The position numbers and the translations under genes are program-made. This document shows positions 1 to 8,133 of a DNA stretch of 57,562 bases, piece after piece. Source of the DNA: Elusimicrobiota bacterium (GTDB lineage: Bacteria; Elusimicrobiota; Elusimicrobia; UBA1565; UBA9628); assembly GCA_016234805.1 (NCBI GenBank), contig JACRNU010000032.1:1-57562 (forward strand), in the 5' to 3' direction. The number at the start of each line of letters is the position of its first letter. Positions within the stretch are counted from its first letter, which is position 1. Below the pieces are notes generated by a model that had not been told where the DNA came from, did no database searches, and saw nothing but the letters and a program-made list of their open reading frames with translations.

Positions 1-2
1 AA

Positions 3-62
3 AAGCGAGAACTCGAGATTGCGAGGGCGCAGATCCAAGGGAGGAGGGTTTCCTACGAATAA
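3..62 (+). CDS. 3' end of an unidentified gene (partial)
   Basis: One frame is open from the window edge to a TAA at 60-62 and reads as a charged helical tail ending IQGRRVSYE. The other two forward frames give less protein-like sequence. Only about 19 residues are visible, so no function can be given and the reading itself is uncertain. Confidence 0.25.
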   Translation, partial: KRELEIARAQIQGRRVSYE

Positions 63-150
63 CGGATTATGCTGACGCTATCAGCAGAACCAGCGGTTCC
101 GAAATTCGAAAGAAGCCGGTGCGCGAGTTGCGGAATGTAGGATCAAGAAT

Positions 151-357
151 GTGCCTGAGGCAGTTGTCGAACGCCTGAGAGCCAGAGCCAAGAGAAACCA
201 CCGCTCCCTGCAAGGGGAACTATTGGCTATTTTGGAAGAGACCATCTCCCCAACCAAGCTCTCACCAGAGGATGTCTACAATCGGACGCTGAACCTCGGG
301 TTCAAGACCGGCCCGGAAGCGATTGCCATCATCCGGGATGCCAGAGATGCCGGATAA
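151..357 (+). CDS. FitA/Arc-like antitoxin of a type II toxin-antitoxin pair
   Basis: The 68-residue product starts with PEAVVERLRARAKRNHRSLQ, the ribbon-helix-helix pattern of FitA-type and VapB antitoxins, which bind their own promoter and neutralise a PIN toxin. GTG at 151 is the only usual start in this frame, yet the codons just upstream (reading C-R-I-K-N-V) look like the missing first beta strand of the family. The gene may therefore be 5' truncated or start at an unusual codon. It overlaps the PIN gene by about 11 nt, the normal antitoxin-toxin arrangement. The family call rests on pattern recognition. Confidence 0.6.
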   Translation: MPEAVVERLRARAKRNHRSLQGELLAILEETISPTKLSPEDVYNRTLNLGFKTGPEAIAIIRDARDAG

Positions 358-718
358 GGTCGCGGATGCCTCGACCTTGGGGGCCATCCTGTTCCAGGAA
401 CCCGGCGCAGCCAAAGCCGCGGAACTCCTCAAGGGATCGTTCTTATGCGAGCCGACCATCCTCGCCTATGAGCTGGCAAGGATCGCGCAAAAGAAGATCA
501 GCCTGTACCCAAAAGAGCAGGACCATATCCTGCACGCGCTCATGCTGGGCCTGAGCATGGACATCCGGTGGGTCGAGGTGGACCATTCGGAAACCGTCGC
601 GATCGCCTTGGAGACAGGACTGACCACCTACGACGCGGCTTATCTGCACACAGCCAAGTTCTGTGGAGCGGATCTGGTCACCTTTGACGAGCGCCTGGCC
701 AAGGCCATGAAGCACTGA
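347..718 (+). CDS. PIN-domain ribonuclease toxin (VapC/FitB-like)
   Basis: The 123-residue product has the PIN-domain layout of an endoribonuclease toxin: VADAST with Asp7 at the start, Glu42 in YELARI, Asp96 in TTYDAAYLHTAK and Asp114 in TFDERL. These acidic residues bind the catalytic metal in the family. ATG at 347 lies inside the antitoxin stop region and puts Asp7 at the usual distance from the N terminus; an ATG at 338 is possible. The gene forms an operon with the upstream antitoxin and is expected to cleave RNA in the cytoplasm when free. The target cannot be read from sequence. Confidence 0.75.
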   Translation: MPDKVADASTLGAILFQEPGAAKAAELLKGSFLCEPTILAYELARIAQKKISLYPKEQDHILHALMLGLSMDIRWVEVDHSETVAIALETGLTTYDAAYLHTAKFCGADLVTFDERLAKAMKH

Positions 719-803
719 ATCATGCGGAAAAAATGTCATAATCTCAGCTAGGTAAAATTTCGGATGTCACAAGTTGTTGACAATAAAGCAATGTTTCCGC
801 GAC

Positions 804-2561
804 ATGGATCGTATACATTTGAACTCGGTGCATAGATTCCTGGCGTTCATCTGCTTTCTCGCTTCAGCCCTCATCACGGGCTGGGCCTCCCCGGTCGAGA
901 GCCGAGCCCAGGCTTCCGAGGCGGCGACGCTCACCGTCATCGGGTTCAAGGGCGATGCTCGGCTCCGCATCGGACCCGACGTGGTCGAGATCAAGCCCGG
1001 ATCCCAGGCTTTCATCGTGTCCCCGGGTTCCGAGGTCACGGTGGTCTCAGGAGACATCACCTTCCTGGCACAGGGCAATGTCATCGATGCCAAGCCGAAC
1101 GATTCCTTCCGGTTCTCCCTGGCGCAGGACCGGGCCCTGGTCGAGGTGGTCTCAGGACGGCTCTCGGTTTCCAAGGAAGGCGCCCAGACCGCTCTCGGGC
1201 CAGGAGATGTCCTGCCTTGGGCTGCCCCAGGCGCCGTGCCTGCCGCGGCTCCTGCGGCAGAGCAGCCTGCCCCGCCCTTGGAAGACATCCTGCCTCAGCC
1301 CGCGCCTCAAGAGCCGGCCCCCCAGGTCTCCGCTCCCGTGGAAGTCCCAGCCGTTGCTCCGCCGGCGCAGCCCGAGGAAGCTCCTGGCAGGAAGTACCTG
1401 CCGGCCTGGCTCAAGTCCCAAGGCTTGCGCCTGCAGGTCGAACTGCATCCTTATTACAATTTCAGAGAGACATACGACTCCAACATCTACCTCGTGCCTC
1501 CGGACAAGCCCGATGCCGACATCGTGGGCGGAGGAGTGGTGGGAGCGTGGATCACGAGCAACAACCTGGGCATGCGAGCCATCATGCCCATGGGCAAGAG
1601 GCACAAGCTCGAAGCCGGCTATGATTTCCAGGCCCTGAACTATTCAAAGGCAAGAGCGGCCAATGACTCCATGAACCAGGCGATCAAGACCGACTACTCC
1701 TACTCGGGCCGCAGGGGCGTGACCGCGCATCTTTTCAACTCGTACTCCAACACCATGGACCCTGCTTTCAGCGAGCTCATCAATCGAGAGCGGCGCTGGC
1801 AGAACACGGCAGGAGGCAGGCTCGACGTGGAGTTCTCCAGGCGGCTCTACGCCTTCGTCGACGGCCAGCACGTGGTCCATAAGTACCTTGGCTCAGCCAT
1901 GGGCGGGCTCCTCAACCACTACGAGCAGTCCTTCGGCGGCGGATTGGGGGTCTTGCTCGGGCCCAAGACCAAGGCCTATGCCTCCTACCACCGGACCATC
2001 ATCCACTATTCAGCAGGCAGGCAGGCCAACAGCAAAGGCCACTCAGCGGATGTCGGGGTCGAGGGCCAGCTCACGGCCAAGCTCAAGGGCACGGCCTCGG
2101 TGGGCATGCACTCCCGCAGGTACGACGACGTGACCGGCACCTCGATCACGGAGCGCGAGACCACCTGGCAGACCCGGGTGGACGTGACCTACGCCATCAA
2201 CCGGAGGACGCAGGCAGGACTCCAGGCCTTCCGGGGCGTCAATGAAGCGACCTCAGGAAACAACCGTTTCAGCGAAGGCACGGGCATCGGCCTCAATGTG
2301 ATGCACGCGTGGCAGAAGCTCACGGTGGGCGTCAACGGGACCCTGGCGGTGGACCGCTATCCGGAAGCCCTGACCTCCGGGGGCAAGACCGCCAGCCGCC
2401 GCGATGACACCTACACGGCCGGGGTCAAGGCGCAGTACAAGCTCAAGGAGTGGCTCTCCACAGGCATGGATTTCATGCGGACGCAGAAGCACTCCATCTT
2501 CACGCGGCAGTTCAACTACGCGGTCAACCGGACGAGCCTCGAAGTCCGGGTCAGTTTCTAG
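804..2561 (+). CDS. Secreted FecR-like domain protein with C-terminal outer-membrane barrel
   Basis: The 585-residue product opens with a signal peptide (FLAFICFLASALITGWA, cleavage near residue 37). A FecR-like domain follows (about 39-150, with LVEVVSGRLSVSKEGAQTAL), then a Pro/Ala-rich linker (150-205). The last 370 residues have alternating aromatic and polar strands and end in RVSF, the terminal-Phe signature of outer-membrane barrels. No sigma factor or TonB receptor lies nearby, so this is not a classic FecR anti-sigma regulator. A TTGACA at 777-782 has no matching -10 box. ATG 804 is chosen because it directly precedes the signal peptide; TTG 774 is also in frame. The 3' end overlaps the convergent next gene by 11 nt. 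The transported substrate or ligand is unknown. Confidence 0.6.
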   Translation: MDRIHLNSVHRFLAFICFLASALITGWASPVESRAQASEAATLTVIGFKGDARLRIGPDVVEIKPGSQAFIVSPGSEVTVVSGDITFLAQGNVIDAKPNDSFRFSLAQDRALVEVVSGRLSVSKEGAQTALGPGDVLPWAAPGAVPAAAPAAEQPAPPLEDILPQPAPQEPAPQVSAPVEVPAVAPPAQPEEAPGRKYLPAWLKSQGLRLQVELHPYYNFRETYDSNIYLVPPDKPDADIVGGGVVGAWITSNNLGMRAIMPMGKRHKLEAGYDFQALNYSKARAANDSMNQAIKTDYSYSGRRGVTAHLFNSYSNTMDPAFSELINRERRWQNTAGGRLDVEFSRRLYAFVDGQHVVHKYLGSAMGGLLNHYEQSFGGGLGVLLGPKTKAYASYHRTIIHYSAGRQANSKGHSADVGVEGQLTAKLKGTASVGMHSRRYDDVTGTSITERETTWQTRVDVTYAINRRTQAGLQAFRGVNEATSGNNRFSEGTGIGLNVMHAWQKLTVGVNGTLAVDRYPEALTSGGKTASRRDDTYTAGVKAQYKLKEWLSTGMDFMRTQKHSIFTRQFNYAVNRTSLEVRVSF

Positions 2562-4800
2562 AAGCTTCCCTCTTCAGCCGGCTCCGCGGGGCTTCGAGCA
2601 GGACCTTGGAGCCGTCCCTGCCGAACCAGAACCTCTCGCCCGAGCGGCCCATGCAGGAGAGCGGCTCGCGGCCCTTATCGAGCTCAGCCAGGCTCCAGCC
2701 GGAGTCCACGCTGAGGTCCGCGCCGAGGCGGTGGCTGTAGACCCTGCGGCCTTCCGCCTCCGCGGTCCAGAAGAAGTCCGTGCCGGGCAGGACCGCGGCA
2801 GGGGCGAACCCCACCTTCCAGGACTGCAGGACCGTGAGGTCGTCGTCAGCCGCGTGCTTGTACACGCGCTGTCCCCACCCGTCCCCGGAATAAAGGAAAG
2901 AGCCATCCAGGAACAGGGCCGAGGGGCTGGGACCAGGGCTGGGCCAGGATTTCTGGACCACGAGCTTGTCTCCCTGGACCTTGAGCAGGGAGATGTCCTT
3001 CTTCCACGAATCCGCGGCGTAAAGGATCCCCTCGCCCACGGCCAGGCCGGTGATGTGCGAGCCCGGCAGGGGATAGCGGTTGAGCACCGAGAGCTTGTCT
3101 TCGGAGAGCTTCATCCGGAAGATCGCGGCATCGTACCAGTCCGCGGCCCACAGCTCCCCTCGGTTCCAGACCAGGGCCGTGGGATGGGAGAACGGCACCT
3201 CGTGACGGATCACCGGGGCCCTGCCCAGGAGCGCCGAGGCGGCCAAAGCAGCCAGGACAGCCAGGGCCGCGGCGGCTAGACCCTTGGGGCCCAGCCAGGA
3301 CCCTCCTGTCGAGGGAGCCGGCTCAGACGCGGCTCCAGGGGAAGGGGGGAGGGAGGCTTGCCCTGCGGGCCCGGACGCGGGGGAGGGCTCAGGCCTGTGC
3401 GCCTGGCTGTCCGAGCCCCTGAGGATGGCTTCGCGCTTCAAGCCCTGCTCGGCGTGCAGGCGGTGCAGGCGGAACTCCTCGGCGAGCTCGGCGCGGATCG
3501 TGGCGCGCTGGATCTCGATCTCATCGACAGCCTGCCTCTTGATCCTGCCGCGCTCGCTCTCGAGCTCGGTCAGGAGCTCTTCGCGCTCGCGGTCGAGCTC
3601 GGCCTTGGACGCGGCGAGTTCCTCCTCGTTCTTGCGCAGGAGCTCCTTCTCCAGGGCCAGGGCCTTCTTCATCTCGGCCTCGGCCATGGAGCGGATTTCC
3701 GCGCTCTTCTGCATCTCGGAGCGGACCTCGGCGTGGAGGCGGTCAGCCTCGGCCTCCACCGCGGCCTTGAGCTTGCGCGCCTCCTCGAGGGCATCCACGC
3801 CCTGCCGGCGCAGGGCCTGGGACTCCTCGGAAGCGCGGGACGCGTCGATCTGCTTGTGATGCCGCTCGGCCTCGAGCTCGGCGCGCTCCGCTTCGAGGCG
3901 GCCGTAGGCGTCCTCCATGTTGGCGTGGTGCTTCTCGAGCTCCCGGCGCAAGTGCTCGCGCTCGGCCTCGAGGCTCTTGCGGATCTCGGCCGCCTCGGTC
4001 TCGATCCGGTTGCGCGTCTCGGTCGCCCTGGCCACGGCCTCGGCCGCGGTCCTCTGGCTGGCCTCGGCCCGCTCCGTGGTCCGGCCGGCCTCGGTCTGGA
4101 CGCGCTCGCGCTCGGCTTCGATGTTGTGGCGCGCGGCCTCGAGGCGGGCCTGGGACTCGGCCTCGTGGGCGCGGGCCTTTTCCAGCTCGGCCGTGAGGCG
4201 TGACATCTCCTTGTGAAGCTCCGCGGTGTCGGAGGCGAAGGCCTTGCAGGCCTCCTCGTAGCGCGCCTGGGTCTCGTGGAGGGAGGTCTCTTTCTGATTG
4301 AGCAGGGAATCCATGTTGTCGAGCTTGGCCTTGAGGGTCTTGGACTCTCCCATCCAGGATTCCATCTGCCGCTTCTCGTCCTCCAGCGCGCTGACGAGCT
4401 GGCTGCGGGCCTGCATGGTCACCCTGAGGGTCTCGTCGAGCTCCTTGGCCTCCTCCGAGTGCACCATGGACTCGCGCCGGAAAGCCGAGGCCTTCTCCTC
4501 CAGGGTCCTGACCTGCTCGGTGAGCTCCCCGACCCGCTCCTTGAGCCGGTCGCGGGTCTTCTGCTCGGTCTCGAACTGGAGGGTCCTGGACGCGAGCTTG
4601 CTCTGAAGGTCTTCGACGAGGAACTCGAGGCGGGCGAACTCGACGCGCGCGGACTTGAGGCCCTCGAACTGGCCCGGCAGTCCGTGAGCGCCGTCTTCGG
4701 CCGAGAGCTGGGACTGGCTGGCTTTCGAAGCCCTCAGGGTCTCGAGGACCTCGTCGACCTCCTTCTTGAAATCGGCAAGCCAACGCTGATGGGGATCCAT
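2551..4800 (-). CDS. Membrane-anchored coiled-coil protein with extracytoplasmic propeller-like domain (paralogue 1)
   Basis: The 749-residue product has three parts. Residues 1-430 are an almost continuous Glu/Arg/Ala coiled coil. A Pro/Ser/Gly-rich spacer precedes one membrane segment at about 505-525 (AAAALAVLAALAASALLG). The last 222 residues repeat beta motifs such as HPTALVW, GSHITGLAV and LYAADSWKK, suggesting a small beta propeller. Charge distribution suggests the coil is cytoplasmic and the propeller outside. The upstream gene on the same strand encodes a longer copy with the same architecture. A promoter at 4810-4838 would start transcription about 3 nt before the ATG. I do not recognise a named family; an envelope scaffold is a guess from shape only. 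Confidence 0.6.
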   Translation of the reverse strand: MDPHQRWLADFKKEVDEVLETLRASKASQSQLSAEDGAHGLPGQFEGLKSARVEFARLEFLVEDLQSKLASRTLQFETEQKTRDRLKERVGELTEQVRTLEEKASAFRRESMVHSEEAKELDETLRVTMQARSQLVSALEDEKRQMESWMGESKTLKAKLDNMDSLLNQKETSLHETQARYEEACKAFASDTAELHKEMSRLTAELEKARAHEAESQARLEAARHNIEAERERVQTEAGRTTERAEASQRTAAEAVARATETRNRIETEAAEIRKSLEAEREHLRRELEKHHANMEDAYGRLEAERAELEAERHHKQIDASRASEESQALRRQGVDALEEARKLKAAVEAEADRLHAEVRSEMQKSAEIRSMAEAEMKKALALEKELLRKNEEELAASKAELDREREELLTELESERGRIKRQAVDEIEIQRATIRAELAEEFRLHRLHAEQGLKREAILRGSDSQAHRPEPSPASGPAGQASLPPSPGAASEPAPSTGGSWLGPKGLAAAALAVLAALAASALLGRAPVIRHEVPFSHPTALVWNRGELWAADWYDAAIFRMKLSEDKLSVLNRYPLPGSHITGLAVGEGILYAADSWKKDISLLKVQGDKLVVQKSWPSPGPSPSALFLDGSFLYSGDGWGQRVYKHAADDDLTVLQSWKVGFAPAAVLPGTDFFWTAEAEGRRVYSHRLGADLSVDSGWSLAELDKGREPLSCMGRSGERFWFGRDGSKVLLEAPRSRLKREASRN

Positions 4801-4809
4801 GGGCGGTAT

Positions 4810-4838
4810 TCTATAACAAATGCCGCATGGATTGTGAA
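4810..4838 (-). promoter_or_regulatory. Sigma70-type promoter of the 749-residue coiled-coil gene
   Basis: On the minus strand TTCACA (4838-4833) is followed by 17 nt and TATAGA (4815-4810). The expected start lies near 4803, only about three bases before the ATG at 4800, and no Shine-Dalgarno is present, so the mRNA would be leaderless. Confidence 0.5.
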
Positions 4839-4865
4839 GCCGCCGCCCGAAGGACGGCCGGACCG

Positions 4866-7841
4866 CTATCGCCCCTTGATGGGCGCCGGCACGGGCGGCG
4901 GTACGCTGCGCAGGCTGGACCTGGGCAGCTCAACCAGGAGGCCGAGACCGTCGCGGCCCACCCAGAACCTTCCGCCCTTGATCGCCATGCAGCTCAGGGA
5001 CTGCCAGCCATCCTCGAGCCTGGGGTGGACGAACGCTTCGGAGAGGCCCATCCGCTCATTGAGCCGAAGGACCATGCGGCCATCCGAGCCCGCGGACCAG
5101 AACCGGCCTCCGTCCTTCTCGAGACACACCGGCGAGAAGGACACCGGGTAGGCATTGAGCACGGTGAGCGACTCGTCGATGGCGTGCCGGTAGATCGAGT
5201 TCGTGCCCGCGTCTCCCGACCACAGGTACTTCCCCTCAAGGGAGAGCGCCGAGGGATTGGGGCCAGGGCTCGGCCACGAGGCCTCGAGCTCGAGTTCCGG
5301 GCCCACCCGGTACTTCGAAATCGCCTTTTTCCAGGAATCGGCCAGATAGAGGGTCGAACCATCGACTGCCAGGCCCGTGACATGGGAGCCCGGAAGCGCG
5401 TAGCGCCGGAGCACCGAGAGCTTGCCCTTTTCCAAGGCCATGCGGTAGACCGCCTGATCGAACCAGTCCGACACCCATAGCTCGGACCCGACCCACACCA
5501 GAGCGGTCGGATGCTTGAAAGGCACCGGATGGGTGCGCACCGCGAAGAGGCCTTGCAGATGCAGCAGGCCGCCGGCGACCGCGCCGGCCGTCAGCAAGAC
5601 CGCGAAAGCCAGCTTGGCCGGAAGAGGCAGCCTCCGGGACGCTTTGGGAGCCTGGCGCAAGGGCGCCAGGTCCTCGGAAGCGAGGTCCGTCGGGACGGGC
5701 TTCCTCGGAGTCTCGGCGGCAGGGGGCGCGGTCGAGGCCGGAGGGGGCGCGGTCGAGGCCGGAGGGGGCGGCATCTGGGCCGGGACAGGAACCGCAGGGA
5801 CTGGAGCAGGAGCAGGCTGCTCCGAAGTCGCGTGCGAAGCGGGGCCGCCGGCTCCGATCATGCCGGCCATGGTATCCAGGATATGACTCGTCTCGATGGG
5901 CGCGCCGGCAGGGAGGACAGGGGCGGCAGCCGGGCCGGCTTGGCCGACGCGAGGCGTGGGCTCGAGGGCATGGTCGAGCTCGGACTTGGCCTGGAGCGCG
6001 ATCGCGGCGCGCTCGGCATCGCTCTTCTGGCGCAGGAGCGCGGCTTCGACCTTGACCCGCGCCTCTTCCTCGAACTCGCGGCGCAGAGCGGCACGCTCAG
6101 CCTTCAGCCTGGCATCGGTCTCCAGCGCCGCGGCGCGGGATTCGGCTTCGACGTCGGCGTAAAGCTTCCGGCGCTCCGCATCCAGATCATCCAAGAATTT
6201 GATCTTCTCCGCGTCGAGCTTGGCCCGCTCCCCGGCCAGGGCGCGCGCGGCTTTCCCAGCCGCTTCAGCGGACTCGGCGCGGCTGCGGCCCACCTCATCG
6301 AGGGCGTCCTTGACGCCTTCCTTCATGCGCGCTTTCTCGGCCTGAAGGAGGCTTTCCATCTCGGACACCCGGGTCTCGGCTTGGAGCTCGGCCTTGCGGG
6401 CCTTCTCCAGCTGGTCCCGGACATCCTCATAAAGCCTGTTCTTGTCCTCCGAGGTGGATGCTCGAGCGGCCTCCGAGTCCTTGCGGCTGCGCTCCATGGC
6501 CGCGTCGTGTTCGGCCTGGAGCTTGGCGCGCTCGGCCTCCAGGGTCGACAAGGCGTGCTGCTCGATCTCGAGGGCCCGCTCCTGCATGGCCCGGGCCTTG
6601 GCCCGCTCCTCCTCCGAGGCCTGGGCAAGAGACTCCTCCCTGCGCCGGCACTCCTCCTCGAGCTTGCGCGCCGAGGCCAGGGCGGAGAGGCCCCCTTCCC
6701 GGATGGTCTGGGCATCCGCGAGTTCCTTGTGATGGGCTTGGAGGAGCCGCTGGCGCTCATCCTGGAGCTCCTCCATCTGCTTGCGGAACAATGCCGCGCA
6801 GTCCGCCTCGAACTTGCGGGCCTCCTCCAGAGTGACGTGCGCGCGGAGGGATTCGGTCTCGACCCTCTGGAGCGCCTGCCGCGCTTCGGCCAGGGACTTC
6901 TCGTGCTCGACGCGCATGGACTCCAGCCGTGACCCGGCGGCCTGGCGCTCCATCTCCAGCTGGTGGGCCGCCTCCCTGATCTGGACCTCCGCGGAGCGGC
7001 GGCGCTCGATCTCGTCGTCCCAGGAGGCCTTGGCCTGGAGGTGGGCCTCGCGCTCGGTCCGCAGGGTCTCCTTGAGGGACTGGAGTTCCACGGTGAGGCG
7101 CGAGGCTTCCGCGAGCCTCTGGCCCAGTTCGGTCCTGGCCGACAAGCTCATGGAGGCATGGCCCTCGCGCTCGGACAGGGCCCGCTCGAGCTGGGCCTGC
7201 TTGTCCGCGTTCCGGCGCATGGCCGCGTCGAGCTCGTTCTCGCGCTCGGCAAGCTGCTGCCCGTGCTGGACGCAGGCCGCATCGTAGCGCTTCTTGAGGG
7301 ACTGGATCTCGATGTCGCGGGAATCGATGAGCACCTGGAGCTCTTCGGCCCTGATCTTCAGGGACTGGATCGTGCCCTTGAGCTGGGTCTCGTGGTCGCG
7401 GGAGCGCTCGAGCGTCTCGGAGAGCTCATGGCGGCCGGCCTCGGCCTCGCGGAGCTTGCGGTGCGCCTCATCGAGCCGCCGGATCCCGGCCTCGGAGCGG
7501 TCCTTGCCGTCGCGCGCCTCGGTCTCGAGCCTGCGGACCTCGAAGTTGAGCTTGACGATGACGTCCTTGAGTTTTTCGCGGCGCCTGAGTTCCTCGTCGA
7601 GCCTCTTGTCCGCGGTCTCAAGGCGGTGGCGCAGGTCCTCGACGTGGGGGAGGAGTTCGGCCAGCTTCTCGCGCGCCGTCTTGAGGTCCTGAAAGACCCG
7701 GGCAGGGGGGATGACCTGGTCGGTCACGCCGGCGGAATCGGCGGAGGGTTTGCCGGTCTCGCGGTGGAGGTTCGAAAGCACCTCCTCCACCTCGCGGCGG
7801 TATTCCTCGTGCCAGACCTTCCGGAATGGGTCCAAACTCAT
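4866..7841 (-). CDS. Membrane-anchored coiled-coil protein with extracytoplasmic propeller-like domain (paralogue 2)
   Basis: The 991-residue product is a longer version of its downstream neighbour. A coiled coil covers roughly residues 1-610, followed by a Pro/Ala-rich stretch with tandem PPPASTA repeats, a membrane segment at about 745-768 (LAFAVLLTAGAVAGGLLHL) and a 220-residue C-terminal domain. HPTALVW, GSHVTGLAV, LYLADSWKK, SWPSPGPNPSAL and SCMAIKGGRFWVGRDG all have counterparts in the paralogue. Basic residues before the membrane segment predict an N-in, C-out topology. The promoter at 7915-7943 gives a 67-nt leader containing an inverted repeat, and GGGGGG precedes the ATG. A small CAAGGG-loop hairpin lies inside the gene at 5651-5670. 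Function is unknown. Confidence 0.6.
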   Translation of the reverse strand: MSLDPFRKVWHEEYRREVEEVLSNLHRETGKPSADSAGVTDQVIPPARVFQDLKTAREKLAELLPHVEDLRHRLETADKRLDEELRRREKLKDVIVKLNFEVRRLETEARDGKDRSEAGIRRLDEAHRKLREAEAGRHELSETLERSRDHETQLKGTIQSLKIRAEELQVLIDSRDIEIQSLKKRYDAACVQHGQQLAERENELDAAMRRNADKQAQLERALSEREGHASMSLSARTELGQRLAEASRLTVELQSLKETLRTEREAHLQAKASWDDEIERRRSAEVQIREAAHQLEMERQAAGSRLESMRVEHEKSLAEARQALQRVETESLRAHVTLEEARKFEADCAALFRKQMEELQDERQRLLQAHHKELADAQTIREGGLSALASARKLEEECRRREESLAQASEEERAKARAMQERALEIEQHALSTLEAERAKLQAEHDAAMERSRKDSEAARASTSEDKNRLYEDVRDQLEKARKAELQAETRVSEMESLLQAEKARMKEGVKDALDEVGRSRAESAEAAGKAARALAGERAKLDAEKIKFLDDLDAERRKLYADVEAESRAAALETDARLKAERAALRREFEEEARVKVEAALLRQKSDAERAAIALQAKSELDHALEPTPRVGQAGPAAAPVLPAGAPIETSHILDTMAGMIGAGGPASHATSEQPAPAPVPAVPVPAQMPPPPASTAPPPASTAPPAAETPRKPVPTDLASEDLAPLRQAPKASRRLPLPAKLAFAVLLTAGAVAGGLLHLQGLFAVRTHPVPFKHPTALVWVGSELWVSDWFDQAVYRMALEKGKLSVLRRYALPGSHVTGLAVDGSTLYLADSWKKAISKYRVGPELELEASWPSPGPNPSALSLEGKYLWSGDAGTNSIYRHAIDESLTVLNAYPVSFSPVCLEKDGGRFWSAGSDGRMVLRLNERMGLSEAFVHPRLEDGWQSLSCMAIKGGRFWVGRDGLGLLVELPRSSLRSVPPPVPAPIKGR
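5651..5670. repeat. Short palindrome with CAAGGG loop, copy 1 (inside coding sequence)
   Basis: CCTGGCGC and GCGCCAGG form a perfect 8-bp stem around AAGG. The identical 20-mer occurs at 9746-9765 and a variant with one compensated base pair at 25666-25685. A second small hairpin (CCTCG-GAAG-CGAGG) follows at 5672-5685. It resembles hairpin 1 of the composite element described elsewhere in this annotation. Confidence 0.6.
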
Positions 7842-7855
7842 CGATCCCCCCCGCG

Positions 7856-7906
7856 AGGTGCCTGGCTTGAACCCCTATCCCTGACCTCGGCCCAAGCCTG
7901 GCACCT
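7856..7906. repeat. Inverted repeat with GGTGCCTGGC arms in the leader of the 991-residue gene
   Basis: AGGTGCCTGGCTTG (7856-7869) and CAAGCCTGGCACCT (7893-7906) are complementary at 13 of 14 positions with a 23-nt spacer. The arms lie immediately downstream of the predicted start of transcription on the minus strand, so the mRNA would begin with this hairpin. A related palindrome with GGTGCCAGGC arms lies at 30102-30155. Confidence 0.7.
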
Positions 7907-7914
7907 GTGGCCTA

Positions 7915-7943
7915 TATATACAGCACTCGTGTTACAAAGGCAA
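7915..7943 (-). promoter_or_regulatory. Sigma70-type promoter of the 991-residue coiled-coil gene
   Basis: On the minus strand TTGCCT (7943-7938) and TATATA (7920-7915) are separated by exactly 17 nt. Transcription would start near 7908, about 67 nt before the start codon and at the edge of an inverted repeat. Confidence 0.5.
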
Positions 7944-7962
7944 GTCCCTGGACGCGCGCCAG

Positions 7963-8021
7963 CCCCCTCCGGCGAGAGGAGCACGAACCGCGCCTTCGGG
8001 GACGGCGGTCCTGAGCCGCCA
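7963..8021 (-). repeat. Composite two-hairpin palindromic element, intergenic copy (A)
   Basis: Read on the minus strand the element consists of hairpin 1 (GGCGG, 7-nt loop, CCGCC) followed by GTCCCC ... CTCGCCGGAGGGGG, where CCCC-GAA-GGCG can pair with CGCC-GGA-GGGG. The same layout occurs inside recO, coaB, priA and the MFS gene of this window. This copy lies between two divergent genes and is the only clearly intergenic one. Confidence 0.6.
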
Positions 8022-8133
8022 GGGTCTCGACGGGGAAGGGAACAAAATAGGGGGGTCGCTCGTAAGGGTCTTAGGGGCCCGTGGGACATAGGACTTTAGG
8101 CCCTGCCGGAACCAGGGGGGACGAACCAACACT

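Noticed and set aside
777..782. TTGACA as a promoter for the FecR-barrel gene
   Set aside because: No -10-like box occurs 16 to 18 nt downstream before the ATG at 804.
2404..8099. Long plus-strand frames opposite the coiled-coil genes
   Set aside because: They are antisense shadows of Glu/Arg/Ala-rich coding sequence with Leu/Gly/Ala-rich translations and no conserved motifs.
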